Source of the DNA: Limanda limanda
Taxonomy: Eukaryota; Chordata; Actinopteri; Pleuronectiformes; Pleuronectidae
Direction: 5' to 3'
DNA length: 64,000 nucleotides
Assembly (NCBI RefSeq): GCF_963576545.1
Contig: NC_083641.1
Coordinates: 20,041,523-20,105,522, forward strand
The notes under the pieces were generated by a model. That model was given only the letters and a program-made list of their open reading frames with translations. It was not told where the DNA came from and ran no database searches. Position 1 is the stretch's first letter; the number at the start of each line of letters is the position of its first letter. Shown here piece by piece: positions 23,250 through 36,159 of this stretch. The translations under genes were made by a program, and so were the position numbers.

Positions 23250-23896
23250 CAGGGGTCTTCAACGTCTTTCAGGCCAAGGACCCCCAAACTGGTGGAGAGA
23301 TGGAGCAGGGACCCCCTACTATATTCATTGTATAAAATGTTGCTTTATATTAAACTGGTCATAGTGCTTTGTATAAACATAGCTACCCTGTTATTGTGCA
23401 TTCAATATTAAGCTATTCAATTATTACACGGGTTCATATATTCATGTTTTTAATTTAAACATGTGCAAGGTACAGGGTGGCCATGCCACTGCCATTTATA
23501 AACATACATCTTGCATACAACACTGAGCTATTAAAGTAATTAACAGGTTCACGTTTTTATTTTAAACACACATGTAGAAGAGACAGTGAATCCTCAAGCT
23601 ATCTGTGGATGGCACACATACTCCCACATTAGTGAGATGTCGGACCCTGAAGGGCAGCACACAACTTATCTAACCTTGGACGGATGGAGGTTGTCAGGCA
23701 GTGGGTCAAATCAGCCTCACAATATGTTGGATGCATGTTAATGTGTATTAAAAGACATTTAAATTTGTGGGAAAAAAATTTGTTTGAAAATTAAAAAAAA
23801 AAAAAAAAAATTACTAATCAACCAAAGATTTTGCGACCCCCTGCAGTACCTCCGCAAACCCCCTAAGGGTCGCGGCCCCCCTGTTGATGACCTCTG
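23250..23896. mobile_element. Non-autonomous hAT-like MITE B (647 bp), spacer 3
   Basis: Ends CAGGGGTCTTCAACG and, on the other strand, CAGAGGTCATCAACA; perfect 8-bp duplication ATGTAGAT at 23242-23249 and 23897-23904. It contains an A-run near 23793 and no coding capacity. Confidence 0.88.
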
Positions 23897-24163
23897 ATGT
23901 AGATAATAAAGATGTTCAAGTGAGTAATTGGTTGGGGCGCAGGCCTCAGATGTTTTCATAATGTTTGATCAGTCACGTTATGACATGTTTTTGTATTGTT
24001 CATGTTCGTGCATTTTAAAGGCCAAATCCTTTCATGTAATGATTTTTACATGGCATTTATATATGTTCTCACAACCACTCCATCCATCTGTTCCTGGCCC
24101 GGACCCTCTGTCAAATTTTAGAACCAATTGTGGCCCGCGAGTGAAAAAGTTTGCCCTCCTCTG

Positions 24164-24337
24164 GGCTAAGCTCTTCTCATCTTTTGGCACCTCCCTCCTC
24201 TTGCCCCACCTCACAAGTCCAGAGCAATGAATCATCACTGTTCGGGTATAAAAAAATGTATAAATACCAGTGCAAAGCGTCTGATTTAAACTGTGGCACA
24301 TGTGACGCCACCAAGTGGTTTATTTCTCTAAGGCAGA
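24164..24337 (+). promoter_or_regulatory. Core promoter of copy 4
   Basis: TATA stretch at 24247-24266 with one extra A in the first run. It is intact although the gene's start codon is lost, so transcription may persist. Confidence 0.65.
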
Positions 24338-27300
24338 ATAACGTCCATTCAGAGGTGGCCAGAACAAGGGTGGGCACTTTTACAGCTGCTGCTGGTGGCG
24401 TCTTTCTCTCAGGCTGAGGAGCCACAGTGCAGGCAGAGGGGGGATCCTGAGAACCCTCCACTGTCTCAGGACGGGGACATAATGTTGGGGGGAATCTTCT
24501 CTTTCCACAGCAGCTGGAAAGACAGAGAGGAAACCTACACTCACAAACCATTGCCACTGGAGTGCACCAGGTAAATTATTCAGTAGAAATCTGTAATATG
24601 GATATTATATACAGGAGGAAATGAATAGAGATAGAAAACAGGCTTAAAAAAATATGATTGAAGTAAGAAAATTCAAATTATTTTGTGTGCATTGATACCA
24701 TCAGAGGCTTTCATTTAAACTGCTACAAGAAAATACAATTGCTGGACCAACTTGAAAAAAATGAACAGAAACAAAAATGAATTGCGTTTGTTCAACTTAT
24801 AGTCAGCAAGTTATATTCACACAATTCCTAATTAAAGTTTGAGGAAAAAAACTGCAACTGTAAAGTTGTCCATGCATTTTATTCAGGAAAGTGTTACCAT
24901 ATCTTAACCTAACTGTTTGCATTAAGTTTGACTTTCAGAGCGTTCCAGTTTGCCCAGGCTATGCTTTTTGCCATCGAGGAGATAAATAACACCACAAATT
25001 TACTGCCTGGCATCTCTCTGGGATATAAAATGTACGATGCCTGTGGCTCCATCGCCAGAAGTGTGAGGGCTGCTCTGGCCTTGGCTAACGGTAACGATGT
25101 TGTATCTGCCCCCTCCGCAATACCGTGTACTAAACCTGCACAGGTGCAGGCCATCATTGGAGAATCCTCCTCGTCTTCCATGGCTATAGCTACCATCATC
25201 GGGCCATTTCATATCCCACTGGTGGGTACGTTTCTTAAATGTATAATGCTTGTGATCTTTTTTTATAATTTTTTAGCTGCTTAGAGTAAATTAGAATAGA
25301 TTTTTTTTAATATATCTTTAGAGGTAATTTCTTTCTTTTTTTAGATCAGCCACTATGCTACCTGCGCTTGTCTAAGTGACAAAACCAAGTACCCGTCCTT
25401 CCTCAGAACAATACCCAGTGACTACTACCAGAGCAGAGCCCTGGCCCAGCTGGTCAAGCACTTTGGTTGGAGCTGGGTTGGAGCCATTAGAACCAATGAC
25501 GATTACGGAAATAGCGGCATGGCTACGTTCACAGAAAGTGCCCAACAGCTGGGCATCTGTCTGGAGTACTCTGTGTCTTTCTTCAGAACAGACCCGCCCG
25601 ACAAAATACTAAAGATAATCAACGTCATCAAGGCTTCCACCTCTAGGGTGATTATTGCTTTTCTCTCTGCCTTGGATATGGATGTGCTGATACATGAGCT
25701 GTCCCACCACAACCTGACTGGTTACCAGTGGGTGGGCAGCGAGAGCTGGATCTTTGATTCTCAAACTGCAGAAATTAATGGGCATCACATGCTGGACGGG
25801 GCCATAGGCCTGTTCATCCCCAAAGCACATGTCAGGGGCATGAGAGAGTTCATAATGAATGTGAAGCCGCTCAATTCATCCGGTAATGAAATATTTACAG
25901 AGTTCTGGGAGGCTTTATTCAGCTGTAAGTTCAAACAGTTGACAGCGAAACAGAGAGAATGTACTGGGGTCGAAGATCTGACCCAAGTGCACAACAGCTT
26001 CACTGACATGTCTCTCATGCCGATATTTAACAATGTCTACAAAGGAGTTTATGCCGTGGCTCATGCACTTCATAGCATTCTTGGCTGTAATGAAACATGT
26101 AACGACAAAGTGCAGCTCAATCCATTGACGGTGAGTTCTTACACAAGAGATAATGCTTCCACAGTTTCTTATAAGCAGTCTCTCTTTGATAGACATAGAG
26201 GATGTCCATTAACTATGATCTGTCTTCTTCAGATTTTACAGCGCATAAGAAGGATTCAGTTCAAAACAAAGGAAGGAGACAAGGTTTACTTTAACGAAGA
26301 TGGCGACCCAGCAGCAGAGTATGAAATCATAAACTGGCAGCGAGCAGAAAGTGGCTTTGTGGAGTTTGTCACAGTCGGTCTTTATGATGCGTCTTTACCT
26401 GCAGACAAACAGCTGAATCTGCACAATACGTCTTTAATCTGGGCACAGAACTCAAAACAGGTCAGTATATTCCTGCAGTATAATTGTGTACTTGCACCAA
26501 AATGAATACAACTGAATGCACGTGTATTTCCTCAAAGTTGTTTTCTTCATGCAGGTGCCTGTGTCAGTTTGCAGTGAGAATTGTCCCCCAGGAACCCGGA
26601 AGGTTCTCCAGAAAGGAAAACCTGTCTGCTGCTTTGACTGTGTAAGATGTGCAGAGGGAGAAATCAGCAACGTTGCAGGTTTAGTGATATATATATATAT
26701 ATTTTTTACTTTGCTGTTCCACAAATCAAAGTTGTCAGAGTCCAGACCAATCCTAACAAAGGGCATTTATCTGTATTCTAATGTCGAAATCAGGTAAGGT
26801 TTCCTGGGGGAAAAAATGTGTAGTTTCTCTAATAAAAATAAATGAAAAATAAATTTGTGAATTAAACATATCAAACAAAGCAAAGTGTCATACATCACCT
26901 AAACATATTATATGCAGTTATAGCTTCAAGTCAAATTTGAAGACCCCATGTGAAAAGTGAATTAACAAAGTTATACCAATATGAATTGTGCAGTAATAAG
27001 CCTGAAACCTACGAATAATCTAGCATGTCTGCGCATCTCCTTTGGTTAGATGCCTGAAAAGACGTCTGTGGCAATCACAAGCTGAATGTCTTTTTACTCT
27101 AAAACATAATCATGATTTTTTGAAAAGACAGTTGCTATAAGTGGCCAATGTCAGGGACTTAGTATAGATACAATAAAAGAACAATGAAAATAAACTGATC
27201 TACTCGGTAAGTCACACCTGCTTTATTACTTTTCAGATTCTGTGTCCTGTGTGCGGTGCCATCCTGAATTCTGGTCGAATGAGGGAAGAGACGCCTGTGT

Positions 27301-28144
27301 GAAGAAAGAGGCAGAGTTTCTTTCGTATGAAGAAATTATGGGAGCGCTGCTCACCACGGCGTCCATGTTTGGAACATGTATGACCGCTGTCGTGGCACTC
27401 ATCTTTTTCAGAAACAGGAAAACTCCCATCGTCAGGGCCAACAACTCCGAACTGAGCTTCCTGCTGCTCTTCTCCCTGACTCTGTGCTTCCTGTGCTCCC
27501 TGAGCTTCATCGGCCGGCCCTCCGAGTGGTCCTGCATGCTGCGGCACACTGCGTTCGGCATCACCTTCGTCCTCTGCATCTCTTGTGTCCTCGGAAAAAC
27601 TATGGTGGTGTTAATGGCCTTCAGGGCGAGACTTCCAGGCAGAAATGTGATGAAATGGTTTGGTCCTGCACAGCAGAGGCTCAGTGTTCTAGGGTTCACT
27701 CTCATACAGGTTATTATATGCATCTTATGGTTGACAATTTCTCCTCCTTTCCCATTCAAGAACTTTGAAGAATTCAAGGACAAAATCCTCCTGGAGTGCG
27801 CGCTGGGCTCAGCTGTAGGATTCTGGGCCGTACTCGGGTATATCGGGGTTCTGGCCATTTTATGTGTCATTCTTGCTTTTCTGGAGCGGAAATTACCCGA
27901 TAACTTTAACGAAGCCAAATTCATCACCTTCAGCATGTTGATATTCTGTACAGTCTGGATCACTTTTATTCCAGCCTATGTCAGCTCTCCTGGGAAGTTC
28001 AGTGTAGCAGTGGAAATCTTTGCTATTTTGGCCTCAAGTTTTGGACTCCTTATTTGTATTTTTATTCCAAAATGTTATATTATCTTATATAAACCGGAGA
28101 AGAATACAAAAAAGAATATTATGGGTAAGGTGGAACTAAAATAG
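24338..28144 (+). CDS. OlfC / V2R-like receptor, copy 4, start codon lost (ATA)
   Basis: Exons: 24338-24570, 24927-25221, 25345-26130, 26233-26460, 26555-26678, 27237-28144. The sequence equivalent to the start codon is ATA at 24338-24340. The frame has a stop at 24329-24331 just upstream, and the next in-frame ATG would be residue 49, after the signal peptide and just inside the mature domain. Everything downstream is open (857 codons from the ATA) and splice sites are normal; exon 4 ends CAG instead of CAA at the donor. Further private changes are F767V and A773E (copy-1 numbering), the latter two residues before [10 protein letters not shown]. It is therefore a probable recent pseudogene, unless a near-cognate or remote start is used. 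The TATA element is still present. AATAAA at 28535; 3' flank untranslated to about 28845. Confidence 0.85.
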
Positions 28145-30064
28145 ATAGAATGGCACATAGTAAAGCACCTTACTCCAACAAGACCCAATTGTCCCATTAA
28201 ATCCATCAAGCAGAACTCATAGATATTAGTCTTCTTAATATGCATGATTTATTTTTTATCAAGATCCATAAATTGTTCCCTGGTAAAACTGTGAAAATGT
28301 TGAAAAATACCCCATCTGGCAATGTTAAGAAAGTAAAAAAGTCCTCCTGCTCTGTATCCACACCAACATTTAATGGGTTCTTTCTTGACCCATACCGCAT
28401 GATTTCACCAAGTTTCGTATAAATCCATCGGGTAGTTTTAGAGTAATCTTATTCAAAAACAAACAAAAGCAACAATCTAAAGTGTGGTCTCAATATGTTC
28501 TCATGCCATCATTGTTTCTACAAAATAACTTTCAAATAAACAACTCTATTCTGTATTCTATATTGTACTGTATATCATTTATACATTTACAACAAATGCT
28601 TCTGTTGATGGAGACTGAATATTTGTTATAAAGAAGCTATTATACAGTTATAAGGAGCCTCTCAGCAGTAATTTTTGTTTTAAACTTTATAAACAGTAAC
28701 CTTTATCATTCTGTTTGATGCAAATGTAAATTGTATTACTTATCACAAAATATTGAAACAAAGTTTATTTAAAAATGGGGGGGGAGTTGCACATATGTGA
28801 AAGTTCATATCTGAAACACATGCATAAATATATTTAAAAATAAAGTACGGCCTGCCGAACTTGTCCAAATATTATTATTATTATTTTCTTTTTATTTTTT
28901 GTTTGGAATTTTTAGGTTCATTGTATGCACCAACAACCAGAGCAAATTCCAGGTAGGTGTAAACCTACTTGGCAATAAATACATGAATTTTAATTTGACC
29001 TTTCTCCTGTAATGCCCCCATTTTCCCATTAGATGGCGAACTTTGACCGGGAGTGTGGTGCATAGGGCTCGAAAGGGCACATGATCTCCTGTCACTTTTT
29101 CGCTTTGCCCTGTGAGCCCTTCTGTAAAATGAGCAGTCAAGGAAACGAAAAGTGGACAATGAGTGCCGAGTGTTTAACACAGAGTGGACAACAAAATACT
29201 TTTTCACTGAAGTCCAATCGAAGGCTGTATGCCTGATATGCCAAAAACTGTTGCAGTTTTCAAGGAGTACAACATCAGCCGTCACTTTGCTACGAAGCAT
29301 GCTAACTACGCTAGCAAGCAGTCAATGCAAGAACCGGCGACTAATTTACAGACTCAGCAAAAAAAAAATTCACCTACAAACTGTGATTCAAGAGTCAACT
29401 ACCAAGGCAAGTTTTTTGGTGGCATTCAGAATAGCAATGGCTAGCAAGCCTTTCTCCGAAGGCGAGTTTGTAAAATAATGCATGGTACAGACAGCAGACA
29501 TCTTGTGTCCGGAGATCAAAAGCAAATTTGAAAAATTCTGTTTACCACGCAGGACTGTGACTCACCGTGTGGAACTGATTGATGAAAACATAGCCAGCCA
29601 ATTAAATAAAAAAGTCTGATTCCTTTGAGTTATATTCACTAGCACTGGATGAAAATACGGACGTAAAAGACACTGCTCAGCTCCTCATTTTTATCCAAGG
29701 CATTGACGACAGTTTTGCGATAACAGAGGAGTGTTTGACCAAGGAGTCCCTGAAAGGAACAAAGCGGGGAGAGGACTTGTATGACCAGGTGTCTGCTGTC
29801 ATTGATAGAATGAAGCTACCTTGGAGTAAACCTGTCAATGTCACAACGGATTGATCGCAAAATGTAACTGAAAAAATGTTGGGCTGCTGAAAAGAATCCA
29901 GGATAAAGTTAAAGAGGAAAACCCTGACCAGGATCTTATTTTCCTTCACTGCATCATCCATCAGGAATCACTATGTAAGACTATATTGCAGCTTATTCAT
30001 GTTGTGAATCCAGTCGTAAAACTTGTGAACTGTATACGAGCAAGGGGACTTCAGCACTGTGAAG

Positions 30065-30984
30065 CAGGGGCGGCTCCTGGCATAGGCGAAGTAGGCGGTT
30101 GCCTAGGGCGCAAAATGCAGAGAGGGCGGCACAAGAGACTGATTTATCATGACGTGACACATGCAATATAAACCAATACATTCACATCACAACATCATCT
30201 TCTAAACCCGGGACGCACCGGAGATAGAAGCGCCACGAAAGCTGTCCGCCTCCTTTCCGCGCCCATGTTAAATAATTGGGCTGTTCGCACCGGCAGCGCC
30301 GCGGCCGCTCGCAATCTGCAGCGATGGATTCGGGGTCTGTTCTATTGTTTTTTTCGCTCGCGCGAGCAAATCAAGCCGGAAAACACACTGAAAATCGGTA
30401 TATTTTAAACGATATAAGTGATATATTATATACATGATTAAATATACATCCCATACTTTCGATTTCTCCGCTGTTCTCCTGGAGTTTAATTTCCCTGATT
30501 ATTGCCGCCACATGATGACATTTCCCCATCTTCAATTATGTACTTAATCCACACATTTGTCAGTTGTGTCTAAACAGACAGACACACACAGGCACATACT
30601 CTCTTGTGTGTGTGTGTGGGGGGGGGGGGCGTGTTAGACTGTGGTAAGAGTTGAAGATAAGTCAAAAAAGGATTAAATTATCAGGTGCACGATTCAGAAA
30701 GCGCAGCAAAGTAGGGGAGGAGAAGAAAGAACAATATAGAGGTAGAATCATCCGATTGTGGACATCATTTATGTTTATTTATGTCGACATGACATGATGT
30801 GCTGTCAGTACAGCTGATTTCAGGCTTTTTATATTTTTTATATTTTACAATTTTGTCTGCCTGTGTGTGCATCTGTATACAGTCCAAAAGTTATTGGGGA
30901 TGCATGACAATTTGCGTGTGTATGTTGGGGGGGCGTCATTATGAAATTCCGCCTAGGGCGCCAACATTGCCAGGGCCGGCCCTG
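30065..30984. mobile_element. Non-autonomous hAT-like MITE A (920 bp), spacer 4
   Basis: Same element and same target site as in spacer 3 (CTGTGAAG 30057-30064 / CTGTGAGG 30985-30992). The length difference lies mainly in the G run near 30619-30629. Confidence 0.85.
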
Positions 30985-31206
30985 CTGTGAGGTTATTACG
31001 TTCCTGGAGGAAACTGATGCGGATAATCATACTTGCTGTACCACTCTCGTGTCTGCTGGTTTAGTTTGGGGAAAGTGTTGCAATGAGTGAGGGAGCTGAA
31101 AGAGAACATCATCGTATTGTTGTAGTTGATGGGGAAATCTGACGAATTCCCTGAGCTAAGCCACAAGTACTGGATTTGTGACTTTGCGTTTGCTGTGGAT
31201 GTAGAT

Positions 31207-31854
31207 CAGGGGTCTTCAACGTTTTTCAGGCCAAGGACCCCCAAACTGGTGGAGAGATGGAGCAGGGACCCCCTACTATATTTATTGTATAAAATGTTGC
31301 TTTATATTAAACTGGGCATAGTGCTTTGTATAAACATAGCTACCCTGTTATTGTGCATTCAATATTAAGCTATTCAATTATTACACGGGTTCATATATTC
31401 ATGTTTTTAATTTAAACATGTGCAAGGTACAGGGTGGCCATGCCACTGCCATTTATAAACATACATCTTGCATACAACACTGAGCTATTAAAGTAATTCA
31501 CAGGTTCACGTTTTTATTTTAAACACACATGTAGAAGAGACAGTGAATCCTCAAGCTATCTGTGGATGGCACACATACTCCCACATTAGTGATATGTCGG
31601 ACCCTGATGGGCAGCACACAACTTATCTAACCTTGGATGGATGGAGGTTGTCAGGCAGTGGGTCAAATCAGCCTCACAATATGTTGGATGCATGTTAATG
31701 TGTATTAAAAGACATTTAAATTTGTGGGGAAAAAATTTGTTTGAAAATTAAAAAAAAAAAAAAAAAAATTGCTAATCAACCAAAGATTTTGCGACCCCCT
31801 GCAGTACCTCCGCAAACCCCCTAAGGGTCGCGGCCCCCCTGTTGATGACCTCTG
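31207..31854. mobile_element. Non-autonomous hAT-like MITE B (648 bp), spacer 4
   Basis: Same ends and the ATGTAGAT duplication at 31199-31206 and 31855-31862. Confidence 0.88.
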
Positions 31855-32159
31855 ATGTAGATAATAAAGATGTTCAAGTGAGTAATTGGTTGGGGCGCAG
31901 GCCTCAGATGTTTTCATAATGTTTGATCAGTCACGTTATGACATGTTTTTGTATTGTTCATGTTCGTGAAATTTGTTAAATTGCCTTGCAAATAAATACT
32001 TTGCTGCATGTTAAAGGCCAAATCCTTTCATGTAATGATTTTAACATGGCATTTATATAAGTTCTCACAACCACTCCATTCATCTGTTCCTGGCCCGGAC
32101 CCTCTGTCAAATTTTAGAACCAATTGTGGCCCGCGAGTGAAAAAGTTTGCCCTCCTCTG

Positions 32160-32333
32160 GGCTAAGCTCTTCTCATCTTTTGGCACCTCCCTCCTCTTGC
32201 CCCACCTCACAAGTCCAGAGCAATGAATCATCACTGTTCGGGTATAAAAAAATGTATAAATACCAGTGCAAAGCGTCTGATTTAAACTGTGGCACATGTG
32301 ACGCCACCAAGTGGTTTATTTCTCTAAGGCAGA
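32160..32333 (+). promoter_or_regulatory. Core promoter of copy 5
   Basis: TATA stretch at 32243-32262, 91 bp before the ATG, with the same extra A as copies 4 and 6. Confidence 0.7.
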
Positions 32334-35300
32334 ATGACGTCTATTCAGAGGTGGCCAGAACAAGGGTGGGCACTTTTACAGCTGCTGCTGGTGGCGTCTT
32401 TCTCTCAGGCTGAGGAGCCACAGTGCAGGCAGAGGGGGGATCCTGAGAACCCTCCACTGTCTCAGGATGGGGACATAATGTTGGGGGGAATCTTCTCTTT
32501 CCACAGCAGCTGGAAAGACAGAGAGGAAACCTACACTCACAAACCATTGCCACTGGAGTGCACCAGGTAAATTATTCAGTAGAAATCTATAATATGGAAA
32601 ATATATACAGGAGGAAATGAATAGAGATAGAAAACAGGCTTAAAAAAAATATGATCGAAGTAAGAAAATTCAAATTATTTTGTGTGCATTGATACCATCA
32701 GAGGCTTTCATTTAAACTGCTACAAGAAAATACAATTGCTGGACCAACTTGAAAAAAATGAACAGAAACAAAAATGAATTGCGTTTGTTCAACTTATAGT
32801 CAGCAAGTTATATTCACACAATTCCTAATTAAAGTTTGAGGAAAAAAACTGCAACTGTAAAGTTGTCCATGCATTTTATTCAGGAAAGTGTAACCATATC
32901 TTAACCTAACTGTTTGCATTAAGTTTGACTTTCAGAGCGTTCCAGTTTGCCCAGGCTATGCTTTTTGCCATCGAGGAGATAAATAACACCACAAATTTAC
33001 TGCCTGGCATCTCTCTGGGATATAAAATGTACGATGCCTGTGGCTCCATCGCCAGAAGTGTGAGGGCTGCTCTGGCCTTGGCTAACGGTAACGATGTTGT
33101 ATCTGCCCCCTCCGCAATACCGTGTACCAAACCTGCACAGGTGCAGGCCATCATGGGAGAATCCTCCTCCTCTCCTTCCATGGCTATAGCTACCATCATC
33201 GGGCCATTTCATATCCCACTGGTGGGTACGTTTCTTAAATGTATAATGCTTGTGATCTTTTTTTATCATTTTTTAGCTGCTTAGAGTAAATTAGGATAGA
33301 TTTTTTTTTAATATATCTTTAGAGGTAATTTCTTTCTTTTTTTAGATCAGCCACTATGCTACCTGCGCTTGTCTAAGTGACAAAACCAAGTACCCGTCCT
33401 TCCTCAGAACAATACCCAGTGACTACTACCAGAGCAGAGCCCTGGCCCAGCTGGTCAAGCACTTTGGTTGGAGCTGGGTTGGAGCCATTAGAACCAATGA
33501 CGATTACGGAAATAGCGGCATGGCTACGTTCACAGAAAGTGCCCAACAGCTGGGCATCTGTCTGGAGTACTCTGTGTCTTTCTTCAGAACAGACCCGCCC
33601 GACAAAATACTAAAGATAATCAACGTCATCAAGGCTTCCACCTCTAGGGTGATTATTGCTTTTCTCTCTGCCTTGGATATGGATGTGCTGATACATGAGC
33701 TGTCCCACCACAACCTGACTGGTTACCAGTGGGTGGGCAGCGAGGGCTGGATCTTTGATTCTCAAACTGCAGAAATGAATGGGCATCACATCCTGGACGG
33801 GGCCATAGGCCTGTCCATCCCCAAAGCACATGTCAGGGGCATGACAGAGTTCATAATGAATGTGAAGCCGCTCAATTCATCCGGTAATGAAATGTTTACA
33901 GAGTTCTGGGAGGCTTTATTCAGCTGTAAGTTCAAACAGTTGACAGCGAAACAGAGAGAATGTACTGGGGTCGAAGATCTGACCCAAGTGCACAACAGCT
34001 TCACTGACATGTCTCTCATGCCGATATTTAACAATGTCTACAAAGGAGTTTATGCCGTGGCTCATGCACTTCATAGCATTCTTGGCTGTAATGAAACATG
34101 TAACGACAAAGTGCAGCTCAATCCATTGACGGTGAGTTCTTACACAAGAGATAATGCTTCCACAGTTTCTTATAAGCAGTCTCTCTTTGATAGACATAGA
34201 GGATGTCCATTAACTATGATCTGTCTTCTTCAGATTTTACAGCGCATAAGAAGGATTCAGTTCAAAACAAAGGAAGGAGACAAGGTTTACTTTAATGAAG
34301 ATGGCGACCCAGCAGCAGAGTATGAAATCATAAACTGGCAGCGAGCAGAAAGTGGCTTTGTGGAGTTTGTCACAGTCGGTCTTTATGATGCGTCTTTACC
34401 TGCAGACAAACAGCTGAATCTGCACTATACGTCTTTAATCTGGGCACAGAACTCAAAACAGGTCAGTATTTTCCTGCAGTATAATTGTGTACTTGCACCA
34501 AAATGAATACAACTGAATGAACGTGTATTTCCTCAAAGTCGTTTTCTTCATGCAGGTGCCTGTGTCAGTTTGCAGTGAGAATTGTCCCCCAGGAACCCGG
34601 AAGGTTCTCCAGAAAGGAAAACCTGTCTGCTGCTTTGACTGTATAAGATGTGCAGAGGGAGAAATAAGCAACGTTGCAGGTTTAGTGATATATATTTTTT
34701 TTTTTTTCACTTTGCTGTTCCACAAATCAAAGTTGTCAGAGTCCAGACCAATCCTAACAAATGGCATTTATCTGTATTCTAATGTCGAAATCAGGTAAGG
34801 TTTCCTGGGGGGAAAAATGTGTAGTTTCTCTAATAAAAATAAATGAAAAATAAATTTGTGAATTAAACATATCAAACAAAGCAAAGTGTCATACATCACC
34901 TAAATATATTATATGCAGTTATAGCTTCAAGTCAAATTTGAAGACCCCATGTGAAAAGTGAATTAACAAAGTTATACCAATATGAATTGTGCAGTAATAA
35001 GCCTGAAACCTTCGAATAATCTAGCATGTCTGCGCATCTCCTTTGGTTAGATGCCTGAAATGAGGTCTGTGGCAATCACAAGCTAAATGTCTTTTTATTC
35101 TAAAACATAAAATACAACAGTAAACATCATGATTTTTTTTTTAAGACATAGATACAATTAGTATTAGTATTTATTAGTATAGATACAATAAAAGAACAAT
35201 GAAAATAAACTTATCTACTCGGTAAGTCACACCTGTTTTATTACTTTTCAGATTCTGTGTCCTGTGTGCGGTGCCATCCTGAATTCTGGTCGAATGAGGG

Positions 35301-36159
35301 AAGAGACGCCTGTGTGAAGAAAGAGGCAGAGTTTCTTTCGTATGAAGAAATTATGGGAGCGCTGCTCACCACGGCGTCCCTGTTTGGAACATGTATGACC
35401 GCAGTCGTGGCACTCATCTTTTTCAGAAACAGGAAAACTCCCATCGTCAGGGCCAACAACTCCGAACTGAGCTTCCTGCTGCTCTTCTCCCTGACTCTGT
35501 GCTTCCTGTGCTCCCTGAGCTTCATCGGCCGGCCCTCCGAGTGGTCCTGCAAGCTGCGGCACACTGCGTTCGGCATCACCTTCGTCCTCTGCATCTCTTG
35601 TGTCCTCGGGAAAACTATGGTGGTGTTAATGGCCTTCAGGGCGAGACTTCCAGGCAGAAATGTGATGAAATGGTTTGGTCCAGCACAGCAGAGGCTCAGT
35701 GTTCTAGGGTTCACTCTCATACAGGTTATTATATGCATCTTATGGTTGACAATTTCTCCCCCTTTCCCATTCAAGAACTTTGAAGAATTCAAGGACAAAA
35801 TCATCCTGGAGTGCGCGCTGGGCTCAGCTGTAGGATTCTGGGCCGTACTCGGGTATATCGGGATTCTGGCCATTTTATGTTTCATTCTTGCTTTTCTGGC
35901 GCGGAAATTACCCGATAACTTTAACGAAGCCAAATTCATCACCTTCAGCATGTTGATATTCTGCGCAGTCTGGATCACTTTTATTCCAGCCTATGTTAGC
36001 TCCCCTGGGAAGTTCAGTGTAGCAGTGGAAATCTTTGCTATTTTGGCCTCAAGTTTTGGACTCCTTATTTGTATTTTTATTCCAAAATGTTATATTATCT
36101 TATATAAACCGGAGAAGAATACAAAGAAGAATATTATGGGTAAGGTGGAACTAAAATAG
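32334..36159 (+). CDS. OlfC / V2R-like olfactory receptor, copy 5 (six exons, 858 aa)
   Basis: Exons: 32334-32566, 32924-33221, 33346-34131, 34234-34461, 34556-34679, 35252-36159. Type B throughout: [34 protein letters not shown] at the E310 position, ILQRIRRI. All domains are intact: signal peptide, ligand-binding domain, nine cysteines and seven helices. The predicted protein is identical to copy 6 except R563 here against Q563 there, inside the nine-cysteine linker. Intron 5 contains a small TAGTATTAGTATTTATTAG-type repeat shared only with copy 6, which links these two copies as the most recent duplicates. AATAAA at 36550; the 3' flank to about 36892 is untranslated. No sign of decay. Confidence 0.93.

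Larger units (their letters stand above)
20905..24163 (+). mobile_element. hAT (GTF2IRD2-type) transposon, spacer 3, internally deleted, with two nested MITEs
   Basis: The BED-finger part begins at about 21191, with a frame shift within CLICQK. The core follows from about 21527 and has a TGA after LNKKV and another where TTDG should be (GGATTGATC, near 21887). Transposase sequence after FAFAVD is deleted up to the AATGTAGATAATAAAG trailer. MITEs sit at 22104-23027 and 23250-23896. The right terminal repeat (CTCCTCTG) ends at 24163. Confidence 0.85.
28845..32159 (+). mobile_element. hAT (GTF2IRD2-type) transposon, spacer 4, internally deleted, with two nested MITEs
   Basis: Same breaks, same internal deletion and same nested insertions as spacer 3, so it is a segmental duplicate and not an independent insertion. 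Finger part from 29152; MITEs at 30065-30984 and 31207-31854; right end 32159. A CAACCAGAGC stretch near 28930 is kept here but deleted in spacers 3 and 5. Confidence 0.85.
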
